A stretch of DNA of 64,000 nucleotides, from positions 682,001 to 746,000 of the forward strand of contig CAWAQA010000003.1 of the NCBI GenBank assembly GCA_963784065.1, given 5' to 3'. The position numbers and the translations under genes were made by a program. The notes under the pieces were generated by a model. That model had not been told where the DNA came from, did no database searches, and was given only the letters and a program-made list of their open reading frames with translations. The stretch is from CAWAQA01 sp963784065. Lineage in GTDB: Bacteria; Acidobacteriota; Vicinamibacteria; Vicinamibacterales; UBA2999. Positions 39,706-49,381 of this stretch are shown one piece after another; position 1 is the stretch's first letter, and each line of letters begins with the position of its first letter.

Positions 39706-40896
39706 CTACTCGGTCGCGCGGTGCGAGGCGCGCACGGGCGTTGGCGACGCGGCTTCATGCAGCAGCAGCGCGCCTGCGCCGCTGCCGTCAGAGGGCACGA
39801 CCCACACATCCGTGACCGCACGGGATGTCGCATTCTCGGCCGCTTGCGTGTACAGGATGTGGCCGTCGTCGAGCCATTCGAGCTGCTCGTCCACGTAACG
39901 CTCTTCCGCCACGAGCGATTCGGTCAGCGTGGCGAGGTCGAGCACGGCGATGCGCCACTTCGCCAGGCCGGTGCCGGGCACGCGCTTCTTGAATGCCAGG
40001 CGCGTGTTGTCCGGCGACAGCGACGGACACTCGATTCCTTCCTTGACGACCGTCAAGCGGTTCGCGGCGATGTCTCCCTGAACGAGATACGCGAGCCCAC
40101 CGGTGCCGAGCGTCGCGTAGAAGCGATTCGGATCGTGCGCGAAGGTGACGCCCCAGAAGTTGAAGTCCGCCTCCTGCCAGCGTGAGCCCTTCGACCAGAC
40201 TTCCATCTGCTCCAGGTTGTCCACGACCGGCGCGCCCGTCACGCTGTTGACGATTTGCGTGTGCGTGGAGAACCCGGTTGATCCGTACGAGTGGCCGGAG
40301 ATGAAGACCGTGAACGCCGCGTAGCGGCCGTCGGGCGACACCCGTGTCCGGCTCGGAATGCCAGGCAGCGGCAGTGTCGCCGTGGGCTGGAAGCGCGCGT
40401 CGAACAGGATTGCCGCATAGGTCGTGATCGCGCCGCGGCGCGCGTCGAGGCAGACGCCGCGCCCGGCGGCGAAGTGCACGCGCTCGCAATTGAGCTCGGT
40501 GGCCTGGCGCGTCGCGACCTCGCCGCTGCCGGATTCGGCGGCCAGCCGGCCGTAGCTCTTGTCGATGCCGGTATGCCTGACGAGGAAGAGCGGAGCGGAC
40601 GCCGCAGGAGGCGGCGCGGGCGTCGCCGCCGGCGCTGCAACCTCGGGCCGCGCGGTCTCCAGTCTGTCTCCCGCATCGGCAGCCGTGACCGGCACGGGAT
40701 CGCCCGGCAGCAACGGCGCGGGCGGCGCCGTCGCGAGGTCGAGTATCGGTGACGTCGCGATCGGCGGGAGTCCCTCGTCTGCGATCTCCGCCGCGTCGCC
40801 ACTGGTCTGCCAGATGTATCCGGCGGTCACCGTGACGCAGACGACACAGAGGGCTGCGAACAACCGGATCGATTTCCGCTTATCTGCTGGAGCCAT
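39706..40896 (-). CDS. Membrane-anchored TolB-like beta-propeller protein
   Basis: About 396 aa from the ATG at 40896. One N-terminal membrane helix (LFAALCVVCVTVTAGYIW), a Pro/Ala-rich linker (residues ~45-105) and a WD40/TolB-like propeller. Repeats such as RVSPDGRYAAFTVFISG, SLSPDNTRLAFKKR and WLDDGHILYTQ are typical. The start overlaps the upstream MFS gene by 17 bp, so they are cotranscribed. Role unknown. Confidence 0.75.
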   Translation of the reverse strand: MAPADKRKSIRLFAALCVVCVTVTAGYIWQTSGDAAEIADEGLPPIATSPILDLATAPPAPLLPGDPVPVTAADAGDRLETARPEVAAPAATPAPPPAASAPLFLVRHTGIDKSYGRLAAESGSGEVATRQATELNCERVHFAAGRGVCLDARRGAITTYAAILFDARFQPTATLPLPGIPSRTRVSPDGRYAAFTVFISGHSYGSTGFSTHTQIVNSVTGAPVVDNLEQMEVWSKGSRWQEADFNFWGVTFAHDPNRFYATLGTGGLAYLVQGDIAANRLTVVKEGIECPSLSPDNTRLAFKKRVPGTGLAKWRIAVLDLATLTESLVAEERYVDEQLEWLDDGHILYTQAAENATSRAVTDVWVVPSDGSGAGALLLHEAASPTPVRASHRATE

Positions 40897-42156
40897 CAGC
40901 TTCCTGCTCGCTGGCGTGAGGACGAAGGATGCCGCCGGCAATCGCCACCGCCGCCACCAATGCACCGAAGAACGTATAGACCGCCGCTTCCGCGCCGAAC
41001 CCGGTCCACAAGGCGCCGAAGGCAATCGAGGCGAGAAAACGGGTGCCGCTCATCGCGGTCGTGACGAGCGCCATTCCGCTGGCGCGCTGTTCCGGACTGC
41101 ACAGGCTGCTGGCGAGCGCCATCAGGACGCCATCGGTCGCCGCGTAGAACACGCCGAGGAGGAGCAGGCAGCCGACGATTCCCGCAACACCCAGCCCCTG
41201 CTGAATCGCGATGCAGGTACGCCAGCGCGAGCACGGCATGACCGCCAAGCAGGATGGCGCCGCGCCCGGCGCGATCCGCGAGGCGTCCCACGGGGACCGC
41301 GAACAGCAGGTAGAAGGCCGCGGTGCCGACGTACAGCAACGGGAAGAGCCCGGCGTTGAATCCCACCCGCTGCTGGAGCAGCAGGTAGAGGAACCCATCG
41401 CTGATCGTCGTGAGCCCGAGCACCGCCGCAGCAGCGGTCACGCCGCCCAGCGTGCGCAGCTGCCGGGCGTCAACGGCCAGCGAACGGCGCGGCGTCTGGA
41501 CGTCGGCGGCCTCGGCCGGCGGACTGACGTTCTCCACGAAGAGCCACAGCACGCCGACGCCGAGCACCGCGACGCTGAAGCTGGCCACGAACACGACGTC
41601 GAAGCGCTCCGGCATCATGCGCCAGGATCGCGAGGCCGACGAGCGGCCCGAGCATCGCGCCCGCGCTGTCGAAGGCGCGGTGCACGCCGAAGGCGGCTCC
41701 CTGGTTCGCCGGGCTCACGCTGAGCGAGATGAGCGCATCACGCGGCGCGGTACGCAGGCCCTTGCCCATGCGGTCGACCGCAACGATGCCGGCGAGCAGC
41801 GGCCACGCGGCACCCACCAGGCCAAGACCGGCCTTGCAGATGGCGGACACGCCGTACCCGGCCAGCGCGATCTCTTTGTGACGGTGCCAGCGATCCGCCG
41901 CGATGCCGCTCAGCAAGCGGAACAACGCGGTGACACCGTGATACAGGCCGTCGACGAACCCGAACTGGAGCGGCGTCAGGCCCAGATGGAGCACCAGATA
42001 CACGGGCAGCACCGTGCTCACCATCTCGGACGAGACGTCGGTCAGCAGGCTCGTGAGGCCCAACGCGACGACATTGGTTCCAACCGCCGCTCGAACGACT
42101 CGAGCGGACCGTCCCCGCGGCAGGCGGAGGGCCGACCAGGCTTCTACTTGATACAT
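40880..42156 (-). CDS. MFS transporter, frameshifted
   Basis: About 425 aa from the ATG at 42156, with twelve hydrophobic segments spread over three frames (breaks near 41625 and 41215). Features: LGLTSLLTDVSSEMVSTVLP in the first helix and GIAADRWHRHKEIALAGYG in the loop, both characteristic of a bacterial MFS group annotated as permeases of unknown substrate, plus VDRMGKGLRTAPRDALI. The second half has PVGRLADRAGRGAILLGG. The C-terminus overlaps the propeller gene. Confidence 0.8.
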
Positions 42157-42361
42157 GGGATTAACGTGTGGCGGCGACTGCTGCAAGTCGCAGGCCCGCG
42201 CAAGCGCGTGTAAACCGACCATTAGTCTTCCGGACAGATGACTGAAGTCTCCCGTTCGCCGGACGTTCTGCCCGGGAGCCGCCCGAATCCGCGCGGTACC
42301 GGCTGGAGTGCACGTTGCATCCGTCGCCGGGTTCGCACAATCTACAAAAATTGGAGGATGC

Positions 42362-42780
42362 ATGGCGACAAGACTCGTGGTGGTCGGGGTTGGTGTGGTC
42401 CTGGTTCTCGCGGCGGCGTTCCCGGCGCCCGCGCAGGAACCCATCATCACGAGCCAGTCGGAGGTGACGCTCGTCGGCTGCGTCGAGAGAGAACAGTCGT
42501 ATCGCACGAGGGTCGGAATGGCGATCGGTGGCATCGGGCGGGAGAGGTTGTGCTGACCAGCGCAACGCCGTCCGCCGGGCCCGGCGCGGCCCAGGCTGGC
42601 CTGTCCGGCGACTTCAGCCTGACCGGCAAGCTGGAGGCGCAGCTGCTCGGCGATGTCGGCCGGCGCGTGGAGATCATGGGTGTCGTCGAAGACATGGCCA
42701 CGCACGCCTCGCCGGGGACCACCGCGACGCTGCGGCGGCTGTTCATCAAGGTGTGGCAGCCGGCGGGGGCCTGCTCCTAG
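42362..42780 (+). CDS. Small secreted protein, frameshifted
   Basis: About 139 aa from the ATG at 42362 with a clear GGAGG site. Signal peptide (LVVVGVGVVLVLAAAFPAPA) followed by a short conserved-looking start (SEVTLVGCVEREQSYRTR). After a break near 42535 the frame continues as EVVLTSATPS, LSGDFSLTGKLEAQLLGDV and RRVEIMGVVEDM. The VTLVGCVER...Y.L.G....L...VG..VEI.G pattern occurs in small Acidobacteriota secreted proteins of unknown role. It ends directly before the hairpin array. Confidence 0.7.
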
Positions 42781-43312
42781 TCAACGCCCAACTCCCAACA
42801 TGATTCTTGCGCCAACTCCCCAAGGCTTGGGGGTTGGACGATGCGGCAGGAAGTTGGGGTTGGGAGTTGACTCCTCATCCGGCGTGTTCCTAATGCACAA
42901 CTTCACACGGATTCTTGCGCCAACTCCGAACGCTTGGGGGTTGGACGATCAGGAGTTGGGAGTTGGCGAGTTGCTCCTCATCCCGTTAGTCAACGCCCAA
43001 CTCCCAACATGATTCTTGCGCCAACTCCCAAGGCTTGGGGGTTGGACGATGCGGCAGGAAGTTGGGGGTTGGGAGTTGACTTCTCATCCGGCGTGTTCCT
43101 AGTCAACGCCCAACTCCCAACGTGATTCTTGCGCCAACTCCCCAAGGCTTGGGGGTTGGACGATGCGTCAGGAAGTTGGGGGTTGGGAGTTGACCTCCTC
43201 ATCCGGCGTGTTCCTAGTCAACGCCCAACTCCCAACGTGATTCTTGCGCCAACTCCCCAAGGCTTGGGGGTTGGGACGATGCGTCAGGAAGTTGGGGGTT
43301 GGGAGTTGATCA
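42781..43312. repeat. Tandem array of five ~114-bp nested-hairpin units
   Basis: Units begin near 42781, 42895, 42987, 43100 and 43215. In each full unit an outer stem TCAACGCCCAACTCCCAAC pairs with GTTGGGGGTTGGGAGTTGA (19 pairs, one mismatch). An inner stem CCAACTCCCCAAG pairs with CTTGGGGGTTGG. Units are joined by a linker (cctcatccggcgtgttccta). Unit 2 is degenerate and shorter. The array fills the gap between the convergent small secreted protein and CoA-transferase genes. ORFs through it are by-products of the repeat. Confidence 0.9.
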
Positions 43313-44513
43313 TCAGATGACGCCTTCGGCCCTCAGTTGCTGGAGGGCCTCGCCGGTGATCCCGACCTCGGCGAGCACCTCCTCGACGTGCTGGCCGAGC
43401 GTGGGGCCGACCCAGCGCGTCGCGCCGGGCGTCTCGCTCAGCTTCGGCACGATCCCGGGCACGTCGATCGGCTGATCGCCGGGCATGGTGGCTTGCTCGA
43501 TCATGCCGCGGGCGCGGTAGTGCGGATCGTCATAGATGTCTTCCGCCGTATAGATGCGCCCGCTCGGCACGTCGGCGGCGCCGAGCGCCGCGAGCACCTC
43601 CTCGACGTTGCGCTGTGACGTCCACGCCTCGATCGCCTCGTCGAGCATCCGTTCCTGCCGCGCGCGCCCGTCGTTGCGCGCGAGCGCGGGATCGTCCGCC
43701 AGGTCGGAACGGCCGATTGCGTGCATCAGGCGCTTGAAGATGCCGTCGCTGTTCCCCGCGATCACGACGTAGCGGCCATCGTTGCAGGGATAGGTGTTGG
43801 ACGGCGCGATGCCCGGCAGGCTGCCGCCGCTGCGCTCGCGCACGTGGCGGAAGCGCGAGAACTCCGGCAGCAGGCTCTCCATCACGCCGAACACCGCTTC
43901 GTACAGGGCGACGTCCACGAACTGTCCCTGCCCTCCCCCGTTCTTGACGTGGTGCATCGCCATGAGCGCGCCGACCACGCCGTAGATGCCGGCGAGCGAG
44001 TCGCCGAGGCTGACGCCCGCGCGCACGGGCGGGCGGTCCGGATATCCCGTGACGTGGCGGAGCCCGCCCATCGCTTCCGCGATCGCCGCGAATCCGGGGC
44101 GGTCCCTGTACGGCCCCGTCTGCCCGTAGCCCGAGATGCGCACCATCACGAGCGCCGGGTTGACCCGCGACAGATCCTCCCAGCCGAGGCCCCAGCTCCT
44201 CGAGCACGCCGGGACGGAAGTTCTCGATGACGATGTCGGCGGTGCGGACGAGATCGCGGGCGATCTGCTGCCCCTTCTGCGCCTTCAGGTTGAGCGTGAT
44301 CGATTTCTTGTTGCGGCTGAGGGAGTACCACCAGACCGAGGTACCGTCGTGGAGCTTGCGCCACGTGCGCAGCGGATCGCCGTCGCCGGGCGACTCGACC
44401 TTGATGACCTCGGCGCCGAACTGCGCGAGGACGCTTGCGGCATACGGTCCGGCGATGAGGCCGCCGAACTCGATGACGCGAACCCCCGCGAGGGGACCGG
44501 GACCGGACGGCAT
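43313..44513 (-). CDS. CaiB/BaiF family CoA-transferase, frameshifted
   Basis: About 400 aa from the ATG at 44513. N-terminus PLAGVRVIEFGGLIAGPYA and VIKVESPGDGDPLR, then NKKSITLNLKAQKGQ, all class III CoA-transferase signatures. A break near 44190 is followed by RISGYGQTGPYRDRPGFA and GQFVDVALYEAVFGVME, whose Asp is the expected acyl-carrier residue. The family moves CoA between carboxylic acids. Here it could activate an aromatic or dicarboxylic acid. It sits downstream of the resorcylate-decarboxylase-like gene and the GntR regulator on the same strand. Confidence 0.88.
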
Positions 44514-44532
44514 TCGATGATGCTACCGCGTT

Positions 44533-44640
44533 GACGCGGGCCGGCTGAAGCGGGCCCTACGACCGGCGTTGTGGGGCCGGCTTTCGCCGGCTCCCCATTC
44601 GCCGTGGCTTCCGCCTTCAGGCGGAAGAGCCAACGAGGAG
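44533..44640. repeat. Cluster of dispersed palindromic repeats
   Basis: GGGCCGGCTGAAGCGGGCCC, GGGGCCGGCTTTCGCCGGCTCC and GGCTTCCGCCTTCAGGCGGAAG follow one another between the CoA-transferase start and the upstream amidohydrolase end. The third uses a different stem around the same TTCAG core. Confidence 0.75.
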
Positions 44641-44643
44641 CGC

Positions 44644-45618
44644 TTATCCCGCGGCGGCGAAGCCGAACAACGCGGCCGCGTTCTCGCGGCCGATCTTCCG
44701 CCGGTCATCGTCGGAGATTTCCGCGGTATCGAACCACCCGGAGGCATCGGCCGTGTCCTCGAACGGGTAGTCCACCGAGAACATGATGCGATCGACGCCG
44801 ACCTCGGCGATCGCATCGAGGAGCGTCGGGGTCCGGAAGTTACCGCTCGTCGTCAGGTAGACGTTGGACCGCAGATAGCTCCCCATCGTCTGCCGCGCCG
44901 GGATGCCGCGTGGAGACTTGCTCAAGCGGTGATCGATCCGCCACACGCTGCAGGGGAGTCCCTCCCCGAGGTGGCCAAGGATCATCGTCAGCCGGGGATG
45001 CCGATCGAAGAGTCCGCTCGCCATCAGGCGGAGCGCATGCATCGCCGTTTCGGCGCCGAACGCCCATGCCGAGCCGCGGAACCAGGGATGTCCGTCGTAA
45101 ATCGGCGATCTCGAGGCAAGCGGATCGCGTGGATGCAGGTAGAAGGGGACCGCCAGCCGCTCGGCGACCGACCAGAAAGGGAGGTAGATCGGGTCGTCGT
45201 AGTAGAGGACAGCGGCACCGCGCTCGGAGAAGCCGTTGACGAGCGCACCTTTGAACCCCAGATCGCGGACACTGCGCGTCAGTTCGAGCGCGGCGGCCTC
45301 CGGATCCTGCATCGGCAGCGCCGCAAAGCCCGCAAAGCGGTCGGGACGCCGGCCGATCGCTTCAGCGAGCGCGTCGTTCGCGCGCCGCGCCGTTTCGCCC
45401 GCGACGCGAAGATCGGGAATCGCCTGGATAGCCGGGGAATTGAGGGACAGGATCGACAGCGCGATACCGTGCCGATCCATGTCCTGAAGCCGCCGATCGC
45501 TGAGGTCGAGCAGCTTGTGCTGCAGATCGCCCCAGGAGCCGGCGATCGCGTATTGCTCGGAGTCCCCGAGCGTCTCCCGCAGCGCGAAGTGCTCCTCGAG
45601 GGCTATCTTGCCGTTCAC
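44644..45618 (-). CDS. Amidohydrolase-2 decarboxylase, gamma-resorcylate/dihydroxybenzoate decarboxylase-like
   Basis: 324 aa from GTG 45618, the usual length. It is highly like 2,6-dihydroxybenzoate decarboxylases. The N-terminus KIALEEHFALRETLGDS holds the metal-binding Glu8 and His10. Further motifs are ILSLNSPAIQAIPD, DLGFKGALVNGFSE, VPFYLHPRDPLASR (metal His), ILGHLGEGLP (catalytic His region) and MFSVDYPFED (metal Asp). The family carries out reversible non-oxidative decarboxylation of hydroxybenzoates. With gentisate dioxygenase in the same region it could interconvert dihydroxybenzoates and dihydric phenols. Precise substrate is inferred. Upstream lies the GntR gene, 17 bp away. Confidence 0.85.
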   Translation of the reverse strand: MNGKIALEEHFALRETLGDSEQYAIAGSWGDLQHKLLDLSDRRLQDMDRHGIALSILSLNSPAIQAIPDLRVAGETARRANDALAEAIGRRPDRFAGFAALPMQDPEAAALELTRSVRDLGFKGALVNGFSERGAAVLYYDDPIYLPFWSVAERLAVPFYLHPRDPLASRSPIYDGHPWFRGSAWAFGAETAMHALRLMASGLFDRHPRLTMILGHLGEGLPCSVWRIDHRLSKSPRGIPARQTMGSYLRSNVYLTTSGNFRTPTLLDAIAEVGVDRIMFSVDYPFEDTADASGWFDTAEISDDDRRKIGRENAAALFGFAAAG

Positions 45619-45634
45619 GCCGCCCGATCCCCGA

Positions 45635-46370
45635 TCAGTTGATTTCGTTGAACGGGATGACCTTGTTGATCTTCTTCTCGCTGCGGTAGAACGTCCGGCC
45701 GTTGGCCTTGCGCAGGCGGAAGTAGGGCTCGAGGACCTCCATCACGTGCTGCATGCCGACGCCGATGTGCTCGCGCATCGCCTCGGCGGCCTTGAGCGGC
45801 CCGCCCGAAGTCAGGGCGTCCATGAGGTCCTGGTGCCGCCGCGGCGAGTCCTCTTCCGAAGGCCGGCGCATCACGCAGAACCAGATCGACGCGAGCGCGT
45901 GGGTCTTCTCGATCGCTTCGCACAACGTGTCGCACTTGGTGCACTCGGCGACGCGGCGGTGCAGCTTCTGGTGGAGACCGAGGTAGAGCATCCGGTCCGA
46001 CTGCTGCGAGAGCGCGTCCACGCGCGCGGCGAGCTTGCGAAGCTCCGCGCGCTCGCCGGGCGTGGCCACCTCGGAGAAGAGCATCGCGGCCTGCACTTCG
46101 AGCGCTTCGCGCACCACGTAATGGCCCCGCACATCGTCCGGGGACGGGATGCGGTACGCGTGTGCCCGCCCGCGGGCGGCTTTCGAGGAGGCCTTCGAAC
46201 TCGAGGCGGAGGAGTGCTTCTGAAACAGGCAGAAAGCTCATGCCGAGCTCCGCCGCGAGCTTCCGGCGCGAGATCACCTGCCCGAGGATCAGCTCGCCGC
46301 GCAGGATGCGCTGGCGGACGATCGCGTAGGCTTCAGCGGCGAGGCTCGAGGTTTCAGCAGACTCTCTCAT
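45635..46370 (-). CDS. GntR-family transcriptional regulator (FadR subfamily, FCD domain), frameshifted
   Basis: About 244 aa from the ATG at 46370. N-terminal winged helix: AYAIVRQRILRGELILGQVI, SRRKLAAELGMSFLPVSEAL and LEFEGLLESRPRAGTRV. After a break near 46165 the FCD ligand domain follows with GHYVVREALEVQAAMLF, LHQKLHRRVAECTKC and AAEAMREHIGVGMQHVME, supplying the metal-binding His residues. Such regulators usually repress catabolic genes until a carboxylic acid effector binds. Likely targets are the adjacent decarboxylase and CoA-transferase genes and the promoters carrying GAGTATACTC. Confidence 0.9.
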
Positions 46371-46391
46371 ATCAGCCTTCCATCGGGTGCG

Positions 46392-46413
46392 GGCTATCGT
46401 AGCCGTGATAGCC
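46392..46413 (-). promoter_or_regulatory. GGCTATC-N8-GATAGCC inverted repeat upstream of the GntR gene
   Basis: A 7-bp-arm inverted repeat, 22 bp upstream of the GntR start, is placed as an autoregulatory operator would be. It lacks the GTATAC core seen at the other two promoter regions. Confidence 0.35.
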
Positions 46414-46509
46414 GCGCGAAGGAATGGACACGATTGTAGGAACCCGCACGACGACCGACGTATTTGCCGAACTCGCTGTCACGCTCACCTGGTGCGGCGC
46501 ACCGCGGCG

Positions 46510-46524
46510 CACTATATATCAGTT
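46510..46524 (-). promoter_or_regulatory. AACTGATATATAGTG promoter-like element upstream of the GntR gene
   Basis: On the minus strand it matches the MFS importer element at 31682-31696 in 14 of 15 positions, about 140 bp before the GntR start. The rest of 46414-46897 shows no gene with family character on either strand. Confidence 0.45.
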
Positions 46525-46897
46525 CCTCTGGTTTGTTAACGCCGATGCGGCCGCCGCTGCATGTGCGATCACGGGCCGCGGAGTTGCTGGGATTGGACTC
46601 TACCGCGCGCTCGAGGACTGGAACGGCTTCGAGCAGCCACCCCGATGAGCTCGGTCCGACAGGAAGTGCGCACGGCCATGCCGACGCCGCTCGACGTGGT
46701 CCTCGCCACGAGCCGCGACCGTGTCGGCCGGCCTGAAGGTCGGCCTCTCTCAACACGCCACTCGTTTGCGCCGCTCTGAATCCTTGCGTCCGCGAGACAC
46801 GCCACGGTGCGGAGTCACCACGACACGGACGACGATCGCGGCGGGCCACAACGTCCTCTTGGCATCCGATCTGCTTTTGAGCCTTCTTGGAGGAACT

Positions 46898-47044
46898 ATG
46901 ATTCTGTTTTTGGTCCTGATCCTCGTGGCGCTGTGGCTGCTTGGAATGGTGACCTCGACGACGCTGGGTGGCGCGCTCCATATCCTGCTCGTCATCGCCA
47001 TCGTGTTCCTGCTGATCCGCGTCATCCGAGGGCAACCGGTGTAG
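46898..47044 (+). CDS. Small membrane protein, lmo0937 family
   Basis: 48 aa from the ATG at 46898 with a strong GGAGGA site. Two hydrophobic helices (LFLVLILVALWLLGMVTS and ILLVIAIVFLLIRVIRG) separated by TTLGGALH, the signature of the tiny lmo0937-type membrane proteins. These are frequent in stress-related loci of soil bacteria but have no defined biochemical role. Confidence 0.85.
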   Translation: MILFLVLILVALWLLGMVTSTTLGGALHILLVIAIVFLLIRVIRGQPV

Positions 47045-47346
47045 CTCGACTCCCGAGTCCCGATTCGGACGGGAAGCGCCCATCTCCCCCGGCGTCCTGA
47101 CTCCGGGCTCCCAGCTTCGTGGCTTCCGGCTGCAGCCGGAGTGCAAGTTGGGAGCTGGGACTTCCCGTCCCAGTCGGGAGTGCGCGGTTCGCTGGCCGAG
47201 CTTGTGGCCGGCGATGTCGCGTACGGCCGTCGGCCAGGTCGGCGCGATTGCGCCCACGTTGAATTCGCGCCCGTATTTGCGCGGCAATCGGCTAATTGCC
47301 GCGCCGTGCCGGCTAATTGCAGCCGCCGTGCCGCCGCGGATTACAC
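47045..47346. other. Intergenic with hairpins
   Basis: No gene seen. It holds a palindrome of the dispersed family (GGCTTCCGGCTGCAGCCGGAG at ~47121-47140) and a GCTGGGACTTCCCGTCCCAG hairpin at about 47155-47175. The last ~100 bases probably carry the promoter of the MoxR operon. Confidence 0.5.
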
Positions 47347-48409
47347 GTGAGATACGATTACCCTCCCGTGCACCCGGATCTCGAGCAGGCGATAGACTTT
47401 CACCAGGCGATCGTCGCGGAAGGCGGAAAGGCGCTCGTTGGCTACGAGACGGCGAAAGCCCTGGCCAACGTCGTCCTCCTGTCGGAGATCCCGACCACCT
47501 ACGACAAGAAGGAACAGCGGCAGGTCAACTGCCGGCAACCTGCTGCTTCGCGGCGTGCCCGGCGTCGGCAAGACGTTCTTCGGCGTCATCCTCGCCGCGA
47601 TCAGCAACGCGAAGTTCGCGCGCCTGCAGGGGCGGGCCGATCTGCAGCCGACCGAGGTCGTCGGGTTCCAGATGATCAACCCCGCGACCGGCGCGCTCGT
47701 GACCGAGTTCGGGCCGCTCGCCTCGGCGGAAGTGATCCTGCTCGACGAGATCAACCGCATCCCGCTGAAATCGCAGAGTGCGTTTCTCGAAGGGCTGCAG
47801 GATCGCACCGTCACCGTCGGCAAGGAGACCTACGAGCTGCCCGCCTTCAGCTTCGCCATCGCGACGATGAACCCGATCGAGCTGGGACAGGGCACGTTCC
47901 CGCTCTCGGAGGCGGCCACGGATCGCTTCGCGATCATGGTCAACATCGGTTACCTGCCGCCGGAGGAAGAGGCCAAGCTCGTGCACTTCGATTTCAAGCG
48001 CGTGCGGCTCAACCCGTTGATGTCGAAGGAGCGCATCATCGAGCTGCGATCGGCGATCGGCGAGCACGTGTTCCTGCACGAACGGCTGGCGAGGTACATC
48101 CAGCAACTCGTCGCCGCCACGCGTCCATACAACGCGGATACCGAGTGGCTGTACCGCTCGCCATCGGATCTGGTCGAGCGCGGCGTCGATCTCGGCGCGT
48201 CCCCGCGCGCCATCATCGCGTGGGCACGCCTGGCCAAGGTCTGGGCGCTGCTCGTCCGCCGCCGGACCGAGGTCTACCCGGAAGACATCCAGGATCTCGC
48301 CCCCTACGTGCTCAGTCACCGTATCTGGCTGGGTCCGCACGCGGCGAGCCACGGGCTCACCACCGAGAACGTGATCAAGGACGTCGTGGAGCGAGTGCCG
48401 GTGCCATGA
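47347..48409 (+). CDS. MoxR-type AAA+ ATPase, frameshifted
   Basis: About 354 aa from GTG 47347. The N-terminal segment (DLEQAIDFHQAIVAEGGKAL, LVGYETAKALANVVLL) is followed by a break near 47527, then Walker A LLLRGVPGVGKT, Walker B EVILLDEINRIPLKSQ, FAIATMNPIELGQGTFPLSE and LSEAATDRF. MoxR ATPases act as chaperones for VWA-containing partners, and such partners are encoded downstream. The stop overlaps the DUF58 gene start as ATGA. First gene of the Bat-like operon. Confidence 0.92.
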
Positions 48410-49381
48410 GCCCGCATGCGCCCGACCTCACCGGCGCCACGCGGTCGTTCAAGGGCAGCAGCCCGCATCACGACGAACCCACGGCGTTCGTCAGCCTCAG
48501 CGACATCACCGAGATCGAGCTCCTCATCCTGCGCCGGATGCGCGAACGTCACGATCGGCGATCACCGCAGCCTCTCGCACGGCTCGGGCTTCGACTTCGT
48601 CGGCCTGCGTGACTGGCAGGCGGGCGATCGCTTCTCCACCATCGACTGGGCGCAGTCCACGCTGACCAACTTCAGCCCCCTCGTCGTCCGCGAGTTCGAA
48701 CAGCCGAGCACGGCGTCGGTCGTCGTCGTTGCCGACGCGTCGCTGTCGACGCGCTGCGGCGTCAACGGCATTCCGATCGCCAAGGCGATTGCCCGCGCCA
48801 TCGCCACCGTGGGCATGTCGGCGGTCTTCTTCCAGGACCTGTTCGGCCTGTTGACCTTCGACGCGTCGGTCCAGCACCTTTCCGCCGTGCGGCCGCGCAT
48901 CGGCAAGAGCCAGGTCATTCACTGCCTCGACGCGTATCAGCACGGGCGCGGCCTGCAGGAAGTGCGGCAGACCGGCAGCCTGAGCACGACGCTTGCCTCG
49001 TTCATGCGCAAGACGGCGCTCGTGCCGTTCGTGTCGGACTTCCTCTTCGAGGACGCGCGCAGCGTGCTCGGCGAGCTGTCGCTGCTCAGCTCCACCCACG
49101 ACGTGTTCGTCGTCCTCGTGGACGCCGCGTTCGCCTTCGAGCTGCCGCGCGTCTCGGCCGGGTGGATCGAGGCGTTCGACGTCGAAAGCGGCCGCTCCCG
49201 CCTGATGTCGCGCCGTGCCCTCGCCCGCATGGCCGGCCGCGTGCGCGCCTGGCAGGACGAGGTGGCGGCGATGGCCAAGAACGCGGATCTCGACGTCGTG
49301 CGCATCGGCGTCGACGCGTCCGCCAGCGACCTGGCGCTCGCCGAATTCGTCGCCGAGCGACGACTCAGGAAGGTCAGATGA
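48406..49381 (+). CDS. DUF58 domain protein (Bat operon), frameshifted
   Basis: About 325 aa from the ATG at 48406. After a break near 48545 it reads SGFDFVGLRDWQAGDRFSTI and DWAQSTLTNFSPLVVREFE, the hallmark DUF58 block. A degenerate VWA-like domain follows (VVVADASLSTRCG, FEDARSVLGELSLLSSTHDV). DUF58 proteins regularly pair with MoxR ATPases. The stop overlaps the next start (ATGA). Confidence 0.9.

Noticed and set aside
42781..43312. CRISPR array
   Set aside because: Units are ~114 bp, self-complementary and contiguous, without unique spacers of constant length or cas genes.
42308..43320. Proteins of 60-120 codons across the hairpin array
   Set aside because: They repeat the same peptide each unit with no start site, and stem from the repeat.
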